From contig JADQBR010000099.1 of the NCBI GenBank assembly GCA_016278515.1, positions 1 through 35,439 of the forward strand: a stretch of DNA of 35,439 nucleotides, in the 5' to 3' direction. Below are positions 1 to 8,361 of the stretch, piece by piece; position 1 is the first letter of the stretch, and every line of letters begins with the position of its first letter. The position numbers and the translations under genes were made by a program. The notes beneath the pieces are model-generated. The model was not told where the DNA came from and did no database searches. It saw only the letters and a list, made by a program, of their open reading frames with translations. The DNA comes from Bacillota bacterium. GTDB taxonomy: Bacteria; Bacillota; JADQBR01.

Positions 1-600
1 AGGGGTAGGGGTAGGGGTAGGGGTACGGGTACGGTTGCCGTAGGGGTTCCTCTCCGGGCACCGTAGGGGTACGGGGACCGTAGGGGGGTGACTGCACTTC
101 TCCTTCTGGCTCAGTCAGGCCACTATCTCTTGTGTCTCCGAGTTCAGCTGTAGCTTCTATTGGTGGTGCTGGGTCCATACTTGCCTGGTTAATTGCATCT
201 GTTGTAGTGTCATTACTGATATCCTTACCCGAGCTAGTTATATCAGTCTCAACCGTAGTGTCCGGATCACTGTCCTGCTCTGGATCGTATTTAAGACCAT
301 GCTCGTTTAGTAGTCGGATAAGGCCTTTTCGTTCTTATATTTCAAATCAGATATAAAAAAAGACCCTTCTCAAGGCCTTTAACAAGTTTTGAATTCAATG
401 GATCATTTAAGAAATAATAACTAGTTTCTTTGCCGGGCTCCCCTTCCCGAAAGCACAGGAGCCAGCCTTTTTATATACAAGATCATAGTGTCTTGGTCAG
501 TTGACCATTGCTTATTCTCGCTTCGCCGGTAAACTGCGATCTGCTAACACAGTCAAATTTCTTTTGCCAGCCCAGGGATTTTCTTGTTATCAAATGTAAA
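1..600 (-). pseudogene. Decayed, unrecognised gene, 3' end beyond window edge
   Basis: Read on the minus strand, several short open stretches in different frames join into one plausible protein. In order they include TFDNKKIPGLAKEI, a stretch with SRSQFTGEARIS, a stretch with GKETSYYFLNDPLNSK, FISDLKYKNE, and KGLIRLLNEHGLKYDPEQD. A Thr/Asp/Glu-rich linker follows, then a Pro-Tyr repeat (PYPYPYPYP) that runs off the left edge. Each join needs a one-base shift. Two lie in homopolymers: a T7 run (about 347-353 on the plus strand as A7) and an A4 run (about 327-330 as T4). I do not recognise the family. The acidic linker and PY repeat recall spore-surface proteins, but that is only an impression. 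The G-rich bases at 1-35 are the codons of the PY repeat. The gene is either a real pseudogene or carries several sequencing indels. Confidence 0.5.
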
Positions 601-641
601 AGTAGGGGGGAAATCCCGCCATTCGGCGGGATAATAATTTT

Positions 642-717
642 TGGTGGGCGATACTGGATTTGAACCAGTGACTTCTACGATGTCAACGTAGCACTCTACC
701 ACTGAGTTAATCGCCCA
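642..717 (-). tRNA. tRNA-Val(GAC)
   Basis: The minus strand folds as a cloverleaf. The acceptor stem is TGGGCGA paired with TCGCCCA, with an encoded CCA tail. The anticodon stem-loop is CTACG-TTGACAT-CGTAG, giving anticodon GAC (valine). The T arm contains GGTTCAAATCC. A GC-rich hairpin (614-631) lies downstream on the same strand and another (722-745) lies just upstream. Neither has a clean T-run on this strand. The 718-916 gap holds nothing else that I can identify. Confidence 0.95.
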
Positions 718-916
718 TACTGCCCAATTTAGTGATAAACTGGGCTACACTTAAAGAAAACTTATATTTTTTAGTTTAGAAAAATGACTTTCTCTGTGCT
801 TCACTCATCTAACTACCTGAGCTGCCATCTTAAATTTAACGTTTGATTTTTAAACCTGTAAAAGATATTATGACCGAAAATATATCAATTGTCAAGATTG
901 GCCCTGGTGTTATTTT

Positions 917-1651
917 TTAGTAGTGAGTATAAAGATTACCATAAGGTCGGGTATTATAAGGGATTAGCTTAGTAAATTTGGCTTTGAGTATTTCGTCAGC
1001 CTTGTAACCAAAATAGTCGGCAAAATTCGTAATATACGATGTCAACTGCCTTGTATCTTCATCATTTAGTTCTACGGATTTGACTTCTTTACCCAGTTTA
1101 TAACTTGGAACCTTTCCTCGCAGGTACATTACCCCACCATGCATGCCGGTTCCGCAGTAATCCCCAACAAGCTCAGTCCCTCCGTCTAACCCTAAAACAA
1201 TCAAAACTCCGCCTGCCATATACTCACCAAAGAAACTGCCTGCGTTCCCGCCTACCACAATAGCAGGTATCATATCTTTGTACTCTTTCATGTGAATACC
1301 TACTCTATAGCCCACGTCTCCTTTAACAAATACCTTGCCGCCCCGCATGGCGTAACCGGTAGCATCACCACTTCTTCCATGTATAACCAACTTACCGCCG
1401 CTCATGGTATTTGCGGTCCCTTCCTGAGTATTACCTTTAACTATTACTTCAGCGCCATCCATGTAGGCAGCCAGGTCATTTCCAGGCGTTCCTTCCAATT
1501 CTAACTTAACTCCTTGGGGGAGTGCATCTCCTATATAACGCTGCCCGTTAACATTCTTTATTATGATGTCTTTCTTGCCTTCTGCAATATAATTGTGAAT
1601 TTGCTGGTTTAATTCCTTATAATAAATACCTTGTGCATTTATTTCTATCAT
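917..1651 (-). CDS. Glutamate synthase GXGXG domain subunit (archaeal-type split GltB, third part)
   Basis: 244 aa built of short beta-helix repeats with many Gly-Gly and Gly-x-Gly turns, for example GNTQEGTANTMSGGK, GRSGDATGYAMRGGK and GDVGYRVGIHM. This is the C-terminal GXGXG domain that large glutamate synthases carry as a fused module. In archaeal-type split enzymes it is a separate polypeptide, as here. It has no catalytic residues of its own in the known family and acts structurally in the ammonia channel. Its ATG overlaps the stop of the preceding flavoprotein by four bases, so it is the last gene of a translationally coupled operon running 5968 to 917. The closing part of the protein (Leu/Lys-rich, ending YGNLYTHY) is ordinary. 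I see no strong terminator after the stop at 917. Confidence 0.88.
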   Translation of the reverse strand: MIEINAQGIYYKELNQQIHNYIAEGKKDIIIKNVNGQRYIGDALPQGVKLELEGTPGNDLAAYMDGAEVIVKGNTQEGTANTMSGGKLVIHGRSGDATGYAMRGGKVFVKGDVGYRVGIHMKEYKDMIPAIVVGGNAGSFFGEYMAGGVLIVLGLDGGTELVGDYCGTGMHGGVMYLRGKVPSYKLGKEVKSVELNDEDTRQLTSYITNFADYFGYKADEILKAKFTKLIPYNTRPYGNLYTHY

Positions 1652-2910
1652 TGGACAGCATCTCCCTTCAGGCGGGCTTTACGCAAATCTTGCGGCAAGT
1701 CTATCAAACCGATTTCTTCTGATATTAACTGGGGAATAAGATCGGTGACATCCTTTTGCTGCATCAACAGTCCCGTTAGGATACCGCTCCTATCTACGGC
1801 ATTAATTCTTACAAAACCAACTAATTTACCTTCCTTTATAACAACCTTCAGGTATCTATCTTCCGTCGGTTGGCTGCTGTATTCCTGGAATGTCTCATCA
1901 GGGGCTGTCGTTATGCCTGCTGTTACCATGGATAAACCAAAGAAACCAATAGCATTCTTAGCGAAGCCTCCGGGGTAAACGGACTTTTGCCCTGCCATAT
2001 TTGCACCCGCTACTTGTCCCTGCTCGTAGGCATTAGGTAGAATAGGAATAACACGATTTTGTCCAAATAAAACATCATAATTCTCCGCCACGTCTCCCGC
2101 AGCAAAAATGCCCTCAACCGAGGTTCCCATAGCATGGTCGGTCACTATCCCTCGGTTTACTTTTATATCCGTATCCTCCACTAGGTGCTTGTTTGGGACA
2201 ACACCAACGGCCACAACAACAAAATCTGCTACAACTTCCTTCCCATCAGCTAAACCGACAATCTTCCGTTCACCAAAGTTCTGAATAGTTTTTGCAGTTG
2301 TCCCTAGATGAAACTCCATACCTTTCTTTTCAAGACATTTTTTTACAATTCCTGCACCAGCAGCATCCAAAATGCTGTTTAATAACTGCGGCGCCAAGTC
2401 TACCACTGTCACTGCAACTTCGTTTTTCAATAGACCTTCCGCCACTTTTAGGCCGATTAAACCGCCGCCTATTACCACCGCACTTTTCCCAGGTTGAGCT
2501 ACTTCCTTCAGATCTTTGGCATCATCCAATTTGATGAAATTATAGATGTCCGGGCCGGTTGCTCCTTCAATGGGAGGCAGAAAAGGTTTCCCGCCTGTAG
2601 CAATAAGCAGTTTATTATAAGAAATTATTTCTTGATTATCTAATTTCAGTTGTTTTTTTTCGGTAACTACGGCTTCCACTCGACGGCCAAGCATGGTTTC
2701 TACCTTGTATCTATCATAGAAATTTTTAGGACGATACATAATACTTTCCTCATCCCGCAATCCAGTTAGGTAGTAAGAGATCAACGGACGAGAATAGGTA
2801 TGATAAGGCTCGTCGCTTATAACCAGGATTGGATTCTCTGTATCATAGTTTCTTATAGATTCAACCGCACCAATTGCTGCTGCAGAATTCCCTACTATCA
2901 CATATTGCAT
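1648..2910 (-). CDS. NAD(P)/FAD-dependent oxidoreductase of the glutamate synthase operon
   Basis: 420 aa from the ATG at 2910, which directly follows the ferredoxin stop (2912-2914) and has a G-rich Shine-Dalgarno. A longer reading from 2931 would overlap the ferredoxin gene and lacks a better site. The N-terminus YVIVGNSAAAIGAVESIR is an FAD Rossmann motif. SAVVIGGGLIGLKVAEGL near residue 150 is the second (NAD(P)H) Rossmann motif. GIFAAGDVAE is the conserved FAD-contacting GD motif. The family is NADH-dependent nitrite-reductase/rubredoxin-reductase-like flavoproteins. No GltD (standard NADPH small subunit) is present. With the polyferredoxin next door, this protein is the likely electron input module for the split glutamate synthase; the donor (NADH, NADPH or ferredoxin) cannot be read from sequence. 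Confidence 0.85.
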   Translation of the reverse strand: MQYVIVGNSAAAIGAVESIRNYDTENPILVISDEPYHTYSRPLISYYLTGLRDEESIMYRPKNFYDRYKVETMLGRRVEAVVTEKKQLKLDNQEIISYNKLLIATGGKPFLPPIEGATGPDIYNFIKLDDAKDLKEVAQPGKSAVVIGGGLIGLKVAEGLLKNEVAVTVVDLAPQLLNSILDAAGAGIVKKCLEKKGMEFHLGTTAKTIQNFGERKIVGLADGKEVVADFVVVAVGVVPNKHLVEDTDIKVNRGIVTDHAMGTSVEGIFAAGDVAENYDVLFGQNRVIPILPNAYEQGQVAGANMAGQKSVYPGGFAKNAIGFFGLSMVTAGITTAPDETFQEYSSQPTEDRYLKVVIKEGKLVGFVRINAVDRSGILTGLLMQQKDVTDLIPQLISEEIGLIDLPQDLRKARLKGDAVQ

Positions 2911-2911
2911 C

Positions 2912-3361
2912 CTATTCGCCCCCCTCTTCAATTTTTAACGCACCATTGGGGCAGTTTTTAACGCATGCCGGATCCCCTTGGTCTAAACAGTAGTCACACT
3001 TAGCCACTACTTTGCTTTTACTTTCATCACGGAAAATACCACCGTAAGGACAAGCTACAATGCAGGTCCAGCAGCCAACGCAACGTTCAGCATCATTCAA
3101 TATCGCTCCGCTTTCTTCGTCCCGATACATTGCTCCAGTAATACAAGCCTTAAGACAATGAGGTTCATCACAATGGCGACACTGCATAGCAAAGGATAAA
3201 GGACGATCTTCCTCTACTTTCACCCTGGGTGTAGGAACTATCTTTGATCTATTAAATGCCTTTACCAGGTCATTGGGATACTCACTGTGTACTGCAGAAC
3301 AATAAACTTCACACAAACGACAGCCAATACAATATTTTTCCTGTGCATAGATCTTTTTCAC
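2912..3361 (-). CDS. HycB/DmsB-type polyferredoxin, four [4Fe-4S] clusters
   Basis: 149 aa with four cysteine groups: CIGCRLCEVYC near the N-terminus, CRHCDEPHCLKAC, CVGCWTCIVACP, and CDYCLDQGDPACVKNCP near the C-terminus. This arrangement is typical of electron-transfer subunits with four [4Fe-4S] clusters (HycB/DmsB/CooF-like). It has no signal peptide, so it is cytoplasmic. It sits between the FMN subunit (13-nt gap) and the flavoprotein (1-nt gap) of the split glutamate synthase. It therefore probably relays electrons from the flavoprotein to the synthase subunit. That role is inferred from operon position. Confidence 0.88.
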   Translation of the reverse strand: MKKIYAQEKYCIGCRLCEVYCSAVHSEYPNDLVKAFNRSKIVPTPRVKVEEDRPLSFAMQCRHCDEPHCLKACITGAMYRDEESGAILNDAERCVGCWTCIVACPYGGIFRDESKSKVVAKCDYCLDQGDPACVKNCPNGALKIEEGGE

Positions 3362-3374
3362 TGTTTATATCCCC

Positions 3375-4877
3375 CTATTCCCCGGCAGCCTTAACGCCTA
3401 AGATTTCTAAATCACGGTCAGACAGACCTACTCCGCGTAGCATGAGCCTATTGCCCCGCAAACTTTCAATAGCATTTATTCCCATTCCACCCAGCATCTC
3501 TTTAATTTCATGTTTCCATGCCCTTAAGAGATTGGCAGCCCTTTGGGCACCAATTTCGGGATTTAGACGTTTTACCAAATTAGGGTCTTGAGTCGCTATT
3601 CCCCAGTTGCATTTACCGGTATAACATTTTTGACACATATGGCAGCCTAAGGCTAGTAATGCGGAACTAGCTATATAAACAGCATCCGCTCCTAGTGCAA
3701 TGGCTTTCATTACATCTGCACTGTTACGCAAACTTCCTGCAACAACCAAGGAAACCTGGTGGCGAATACTTTCGTTCCGTAAACGGCTATCCACTGCCGC
3801 CAGAGCCAATTCAATAGGAATCCCCACATTGTCTCTAGTACGTAAAGGAGTCGCTCCCGTGCCGCCGCGAAAACCGTCGATAGTTATGATATCCGCACCG
3901 GCTCTCGCAATTCCCGACGCAATGGCAGCCACATTATGGACTGCGGCGATCTTCACTGCCACAGGTTTTTTATAGCGGGTGGCTTCCTTTAAGGAATAAA
4001 TTAGCTGACGTAAATCTTCGATTGAGTAAATGTCATGGTGGGGCGCTGGTGATAGGGCATCGCTGCCTTCAGGAATCATCCTTGTTTCAGAAACCTCTCT
4101 CCCCACTTTTTCACCCGGTAAGTGGCCACCAATACCTGGCTTAGCCCCTTGACCTATCTTGATCTCTATTGCAGTTCCCGCCTCCAGATACTGGGAATGT
4201 ACGCCAAAACGTCCTGATGCAACTTGTACAATAGCATTATCACCGTAAGAATATAAGTCTTGGTGTAAACCGCCTTCACCGGTATTAAACATGGTTCCCA
4301 CCTCTTTAGCCGCTGCCGCTAAGGATTTAACGGCATTGAGGCTGATGGAACCGAAGGACATGGCGGAAAACATGATAGGTAATTCCAATTCCACCTGGGG
4401 TGCTATTTCAGTCAGCAATTCCCCATCACTAAAGTCCAATTTATCTGGCTTTCTGCCTAGATAGGTTTTTACCTCCATCGGCTCCCTTAATGGATCTATG
4501 GACGGGTTTGTAACCTGGCTGGCATTTAACAGTAGGTGGTCCCAGTAGATAGGGTAAGGTTTATCGTTACCCATTCCAGTCAATAGGATGCCGCCGCTTT
4601 CTGCCTGCTTATAGATAGCATTTATGGTACTAGGTGTCCAGTTAGCATTAGTCCGGAATTCCAACGGAAATTTTTTAATGGTTAAAGCATGTGTAGGGCA
4701 TAAAGTTACGCAGCGATGGCAGCCTACACAAGCCAAATCTTCACATGATAAGCTGTCAGTTTCTTTATCATATTTGTGTACTTCATTGGCACATTGGCCA
4801 ACGCAGACCTGACATTTGATACAACGATCCAGGTTCCTTTCTACTAAAAATTCAGGTGTATTCATAGATAATGTCAT
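3375..4877 (-). CDS. Glutamate synthase FMN/Fe-S catalytic subunit (archaeal-type split GltB, second part)
   Basis: 500 aa. Residues 19-60 carry two [4Fe-4S] motifs (C19/C22/C25/C29 and C50/C53/C56/C60), an N-terminal ferredoxin domain typical of the archaeal-type enzyme. Residues about 160-480 form the FMN-binding TIM barrel, with SAMSFGSIS, GEGGLHQDL, KIGQGAKPGIGGHLPG and DGFRGGTGATP. Cysteines 412, 415, 418 and 423 (CHMCQKCYTGKC) match the [3Fe-4S] region of glutamate synthases. The reaction is 2-oxoglutarate plus glutamine-derived ammonia plus two electrons to glutamate. Its ATG overlaps the glutaminase stop (ATGA), giving translational coupling and near-equal stoichiometry. Confidence 0.92.
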   Translation of the reverse strand: MTLSMNTPEFLVERNLDRCIKCQVCVGQCANEVHKYDKETDSLSCEDLACVGCHRCVTLCPTHALTIKKFPLEFRTNANWTPSTINAIYKQAESGGILLTGMGNDKPYPIYWDHLLLNASQVTNPSIDPLREPMEVKTYLGRKPDKLDFSDGELLTEIAPQVELELPIMFSAMSFGSISLNAVKSLAAAAKEVGTMFNTGEGGLHQDLYSYGDNAIVQVASGRFGVHSQYLEAGTAIEIKIGQGAKPGIGGHLPGEKVGREVSETRMIPEGSDALSPAPHHDIYSIEDLRQLIYSLKEATRYKKPVAVKIAAVHNVAAIASGIARAGADIITIDGFRGGTGATPLRTRDNVGIPIELALAAVDSRLRNESIRHQVSLVVAGSLRNSADVMKAIALGADAVYIASSALLALGCHMCQKCYTGKCNWGIATQDPNLVKRLNPEIGAQRAANLLRAWKHEIKEMLGGMGINAIESLRGNRLMLRGVGLSDRDLEILGVKAAGE

Positions 4878-5968
4878 ATGCTATCAGCTCCTTCCAGCAA
4901 GCCAATTACCGGTTCCCCGCCTCTAGGAGACCACACCCGCTCTGGTTTGGGACATACGGCCCTAATAGCCGATTCCTCACTTGCAACATAAAGAGTGTCA
5001 TTATCTTCAGCCGCCACCAAAGCGCGAAGCTTAATACGATCGTTTAGGGCTACAAAGCCATTTTTTGACCCGAGGATAATCGAAAAGGGGCCATTTATTA
5101 ACAAACTGCTATAGGTTATGCGTAATGCCTTAAAAACTTTCTGCTGCTTTTCGTCCATATGGGCAATACTATCCCAAAATGGCGCAGCTACAGTTTGTAT
5201 GGCCATGTCTAAAGGCAAACCGTGTTTTCTCAATAAAAGGTCAAACGCATAGGTGATTGCTTCCGTATCAGTCTGCAAACTACAGTCATAACCAAACATT
5301 TCCACATATCGCCTGTTAGCGTCATAGGATGAGATTTCTCCATTATGAACGACTGACCAATCCAACAAAGTAAATGGATGGGCACCGCCCCACCACCCAG
5401 GAGTGTTAGTGGGAAAACGTCCATGGGCTGTCCATGTATAGCCTTGATATTCCTCTAATTTATAAAATTCGCCCACATCCTCCGGGTATCCTACGGCTTT
5501 AAATGCGCCCATATTCTTACCGCTGGAAACAACGTAGGCCCCGCTGAACTTGCTGTTAATCTTCATCACGCACTGAACAACATATTCATCCTCGTATAAT
5601 TCAGAATCTCTTATCTTGTCGGGTAACGGTTTCATAAAGTAGCGCCAGATAATTGGCGATTTCTTTATGGAGCTTACTTTGCGTGTGGGAATTATTCCCG
5701 ACAATTCAACACTAAAATGCTCATTAAAAAAATGTTCAACATCTTCTTTTGCCTGAAGATTATCATAAAACATATGAAATGCATAAAAGTCCTTATATTC
5801 CGGGTAGATGCCATAGGCTGCAAAGCCCCCGCCCAAGCCATTGGAGCGGTCGTGCATTACGGCAATGGATTCTATGATTTTTTCACCGGAAAAACGGTTT
5901 CCTTTTCTATTAATAATTCCACTAATAGCGCACCCTGAGGGAATACGCACCTGTCCTTCCCTAAGCAC
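4874..5968 (-). CDS. Glutamate synthase glutaminase subunit (class II amidotransferase, split GltB, first part)
   Basis: 364 aa starting with GTG at 5968 behind GGAGG. Class II glutamine amidotransferases use an N-terminal Cys as nucleophile. Here the first suitable residue is Cys13 in PSGCAISGIINRKG, so about 12 residues must be removed, as in propeptide-bearing glutamate synthases. Other family blocks are HDRSNGLGGGFAAYGIYPEY, a TAHGRFPTNTPGWWGGAHPF stretch, SVVHNGEISS and SLQTDTEAI. The enzyme releases ammonia from glutamine and passes it to the FMN subunit. It is the first gene of the operon, 72 nt after the glnA1 stop, and could be transcribed by read-through from glnA1. A GC-rich inverted segment lies in that gap (about 6011-6035) but I see no T-run. 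Confidence 0.9.
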   Translation of the reverse strand: MLREGQVRIPSGCAISGIINRKGNRFSGEKIIESIAVMHDRSNGLGGGFAAYGIYPEYKDFYAFHMFYDNLQAKEDVEHFFNEHFSVELSGIIPTRKVSSIKKSPIIWRYFMKPLPDKIRDSELYEDEYVVQCVMKINSKFSGAYVVSSGKNMGAFKAVGYPEDVGEFYKLEEYQGYTWTAHGRFPTNTPGWWGGAHPFTLLDWSVVHNGEISSYDANRRYVEMFGYDCSLQTDTEAITYAFDLLLRKHGLPLDMAIQTVAAPFWDSIAHMDEKQQKVFKALRITYSSLLINGPFSIILGSKNGFVALNDRIKLRALVAAEDNDTLYVASEESAIRAVCPKPERVWSPRGGEPVIGLLEGADSI

Positions 5969-6040
5969 CTTCTACCACCTCCGCCTATTCATGTTGCTTT
6001 TTTTTTGACAACCCGCTGCCGTACAGCCAACAGCATTACA

Positions 6041-7372
6041 TTAAAACATAGTCAAATAATTATCTATTTCCCATTGATGTACTTGCACCCGATATTTTTC
6101 ATACTCCAATTCTTTAGCCTCAATAAACCGCTTCGCAATATGATTGCCCAATGCAGCCATTACAACTTCATCTTTTTTAAGTTCATCCAAAGCCTCTATT
6201 AGGCTGCCCGGTAAACTGTCTATGCCAATTTCCTCTCGTTGGACCGCATTCATATCATAAATATTCCGGTCTACAGAAGCAGGTGGCGTAATCTTATTCT
6301 TAATACCGTCTATGCCGGCTTTCAACATCACTGCTACTGCCAAATAGGGATTACATGCCGGGTCTGGATTTCTTAATTCAATTCTGGTACTAGCTCCCCT
6401 TTTTGCAGGTATCCTAATTAACGGGCTGCGATTTTTAGCAGACCACGCAATGTAGACAGGTGCTTCATAACCGGGAACCAAACGCTTATAGGAGTTTACT
6501 GTCGGGTTGGTAATCGCAGCCATGCCGCGCGCATGTTTAATTAGACCGCCTAAATAGTAATATGCTTCTTGGCTTAATTCCAGCTTTCCATTTGAATCAT
6601 AAAACACATTTTCACCATTTTTAAACAAAGATTGATTAGCATGCATGCCTGAACCATTAATGCCGAAAACCGGTTTAGGCATAAAACTTGCGTGCAGTCC
6701 ATGTCGTTGCGCTAATGTCCTTACTACATATTTAAAGGTTGAAATATTATCCGCTGTTTTAAGGGCCTCATCATATTTAAAATCAATTTCATGCTGCCCC
6801 GGTGCTACCTCATGGTGGGATGCTTCGACTTCAAAACCCATTTCCTGCAGAGTGAGTACCATATCCCTCCGGGCACTCTCTCCATGATCTACCGGTGTTA
6901 AATCAAAATAGCCCGCTTTATCATGGGTCTCTAGCGTAGGTCTCCCTTGTTCATCGGTATGGAAAAGGAAAAACTCTGCTTCAGGGCCAACATTCATTGT
7001 ATAGCCTAATTCTTTCGCCTCTGCGATAGTACGTTTTAAAGTGTTTCTTGGACAACCCTCAAACGGCGTCCCATCTGGGTTATAAACATCGCAGATCAAT
7101 CGTGCGACCGAGCCTTGTTGAGGGCGCCAAGGGAAAATTCCAAATGTATCAGGATCGGGCTTTAAATACATATCCGACTCCTCGATACGAACAAATCCTT
7201 CAATAGACGAACCGTCAAACATTAACTCCCCGTCCAAGGCTTTTTCCAATTGATGAATAGTAATTGCTACATTTTTCAATACGCCAAAAATATCCGTAAA
7301 CTGGAGCCTAATAAACTGCACATCCATCTCTTTTGCTTTTTCAAGAATTTCTTTTTTTACCTCTGGTTTCAT
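6041..7372 (-). CDS. glnA: Glutamine synthetase type I-alpha, first copy
   Basis: 443 aa from the ATG at 7372, preceded by GGGGAGGT. The upstream in-frame extension to 7480 is the structured RNA leader and is not coding. Diagnostic blocks are [33 protein letters not shown] (metal-binding glutamates), [26 protein letters not shown] and [13 protein letters not shown]. The length and the C-terminus [13 protein letters not shown] fit the GSI-alpha group of Gram-positives, which are feedback-inhibited and not adenylylated. It makes glutamine from glutamate, ammonia and ATP. It sits between the ANTAR regulator gene and the glutamate synthase operon, all on the minus strand. Its leader carries a dual-hairpin antiterminator. 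A close paralogue lies at 15115-16437. Confidence 0.96.
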   Translation of the reverse strand: MKPEVKKEILEKAKEMDVQFIRLQFTDIFGVLKNVAITIHQLEKALDGELMFDGSSIEGFVRIEESDMYLKPDPDTFGIFPWRPQQGSVARLICDVYNPDGTPFEGCPRNTLKRTIAEAKELGYTMNVGPEAEFFLFHTDEQGRPTLETHDKAGYFDLTPVDHGESARRDMVLTLQEMGFEVEASHHEVAPGQHEIDFKYDEALKTADNISTFKYVVRTLAQRHGLHASFMPKPVFGINGSGMHANQSLFKNGENVFYDSNGKLELSQEAYYYLGGLIKHARGMAAITNPTVNSYKRLVPGYEAPVYIAWSAKNRSPLIRIPAKRGASTRIELRNPDPACNPYLAVAVMLKAGIDGIKNKITPPASVDRNIYDMNAVQREEIGIDSLPGSLIEALDELKKDEVVMAALGNHIAKRFIEAKELEYEKYRVQVHQWEIDNYLTMF

Positions 7373-7401
7373 TAAATACTCGACCTCCCCAAATTTTTGA
7401 A

Positions 7402-7487
7402 ATAAAAAACATTCCGAAATCAAGGTGTTTATACACACCTGTCTCGGAACGTCTTTGCTCCTTAATTCTGCAGACGCCATTGCCTGC
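7402..7487 (-). promoter_or_regulatory. ANTAR-type dual-hairpin antiterminator of glnA1
   Basis: On the minus strand, hairpin P1 (7470-7487) is GCAGGC-AATGGC-GTCTGC. After 8 nt comes P2 (7446-7461), GGAGC-AAAGAC-GTTCC. Both have six-base loops with A at position 1 and G at position 4, the published signature of ANTAR protein targets. The 3' arm of P2 is also the start of a long terminator stem (7410-7451) that ends in a T-run (7402-7409). P2 and the terminator are therefore mutually exclusive. Binding by the REC-ANTAR protein encoded next door (7616-8200) would favour P2 and allow read-through into glnA1. Confidence 0.85.
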
Positions 7488-7506
7488 TTTAGTTTGCGAT
7501 TAATTC

Positions 7507-7535
7507 ATTCTAACATTTAGACTTTAAAGACTCAA
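7507..7535 (-). promoter_or_regulatory. Sigma-A-like promoter of glnA1
   Basis: Minus strand: TTGAGT (7530-7535), 17-nt spacer, TAGAAT (7507-7512). The predicted start near 7500 is just upstream of antiterminator hairpin P1, as expected for a leader RNA. Confidence 0.65.
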
Positions 7536-7615
7536 TACTAAAATGCTATGTATACAATATAACCTGAAGGTTAATTATACCAACAAAAAGGCCGTAGACC
7601 GATTGCCTACGACTG

Positions 7616-8200
7616 TTAAACGCCAATTTCATGTGCTAAAATGATTGCTTCTGCTACTTTACCCATTGAAATACATTTATTCATGCTTTGTCTTCTCAGC
7701 AATTTATACGCTTCTCCTTCACTGACACTTTTTGTCTCCATCAATATTCCTTTTGCCCGGTCTATCAGTTTTCGTGTCTCAATGGTTTCTTTCAACTGGG
7801 CAATTTCTCTTTCCAGTTCCTGAATACGTTTGTAATTACGTAAGGCCACCCCAACACTGGCAGTTAAGTTTGTGTCAGTTACCGGCTTAATAAGCCAAGC
7901 CAGCATCCATGGTTCTGCTTCTTTTTTTTCTATATGCTCCAGCTGCCAATTGTTTAGAAGTACTACAGAAGGGGCAACATTATCTTCATATGTAATCTTC
8001 GCAATTTCCAAACCGCCCAAACCAGGCAGGTCAGCGTCCACAATAATAAGATCAGGAGTAGTAGCCCTGACCATCCGTATGGCGGCATTACCGTCATCCG
8101 CCTCCCCCACAATTTGGTTGCCGTCTCGGACTAATATTTGTTTTACTTTGGTTGATAATCTCTTATCCTTAACTGCCACAAACACTTTTGAACGAAACAT
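7616..8200 (-). CDS. Response regulator with ANTAR RNA-binding domain (antiterminator)
   Basis: 194 aa from the ATG at 8200 (GGAGGG seven bases upstream). The longer reading to 8371 covers the promoter and leader and is rejected. Residues 1-120 are a receiver domain with phospho-acceptor Asp55 (DLIIVDADLPG) and Lys105 (LIKP). Residues 125-140 form a coiled-coil linker. Residues 135-192 are an ANTAR domain with RAKGILM and EAYKLLRRQSM. The family (AmiR, NasR, EutV) binds dual-hairpin RNA and prevents transcription termination. Such hairpins lie upstream of glnA1, amtB and glnA2 here, so this is very likely the nitrogen-assimilation antiterminator. No partner histidine kinase is in the window, so the activating signal is unknown. 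Confidence 0.92.
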   Translation of the reverse strand: MFRSKVFVAVKDKRLSTKVKQILVRDGNQIVGEADDGNAAIRMVRATTPDLIIVDADLPGLGGLEIAKITYEDNVAPSVVLLNNWQLEHIEKKEAEPWMLAWLIKPVTDTNLTASVGVALRNYKRIQELEREIAQLKETIETRKLIDRAKGILMETKSVSEGEAYKLLRRQSMNKCISMGKVAEAIILAHEIGV

Positions 8201-8254
8201 ATTTAGCCCTCCAACCAGTCTCTCTCCTTTATTATACTTTAGAAAATAGTAAAA

Positions 8255-8300
8255 TATAAAAGAATCCTCACCAGCAGCACTGATGAGGACTTCGTTGCCC
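8255..8300 (-). promoter_or_regulatory. Candidate autoregulatory attenuator in the ANTAR gene leader
   Basis: Minus strand: a hairpin GGGC-AACGAA-GTCC (8287-8300) has an A1/G4 hexaloop. It overlaps a terminator with stem TCCTCATCAG/CTGGTGAGGA (8265-8289) followed by TTCTTTTA. It resembles P2 of the glnA1 and amtB leaders. I could not find a convincing P1 between it and the predicted transcription start, so ANTAR autoregulation is possible but less secure than for the other three leaders. Confidence 0.5.
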
Positions 8301-8327
8301 TTTGAATTAATATTCTGTTTAACATAT

Positions 8328-8356
8328 ATTATCCATGCAGGGGTCTGACTTGTCAA
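8328..8356 (-). promoter_or_regulatory. Sigma-A promoter of the ANTAR regulator gene
   Basis: Minus strand: perfect TTGACA (8351-8356), 17-nt spacer, GATAAT (8328-8333). It starts a leader of about 120 nt holding the attenuator at 8255-8300. The elements lie in the non-coding gap just before the rubredoxin-like fragment. Confidence 0.72.
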
Positions 8357-8361
8357 GGAAT

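Noticed and set aside
1-35. Telomere-like GGGGTA repeat
   Set aside because: It is explained by Pro-Tyr codons on the minus strand. Nothing else suggests a linear replicon end.
132-356. Plus-strand 74-aa ORF
   Set aside because: It is the antisense of the decayed minus-strand gene, whose acidic linker reads clearly in the other direction. No ribosome site.
5969-6040. ANTAR site before the glutamate synthase operon
   Set aside because: The GC-rich inverted segment has no six-base A1/G4 loop and no T-run.
7402-7487. Glutamine riboswitch in the glnA1 leader
   Set aside because: The conserved core of the glnA RNA motif is not visible. Two A1/G4 hexaloop hairpins and an ANTAR gene next door explain the leader better.
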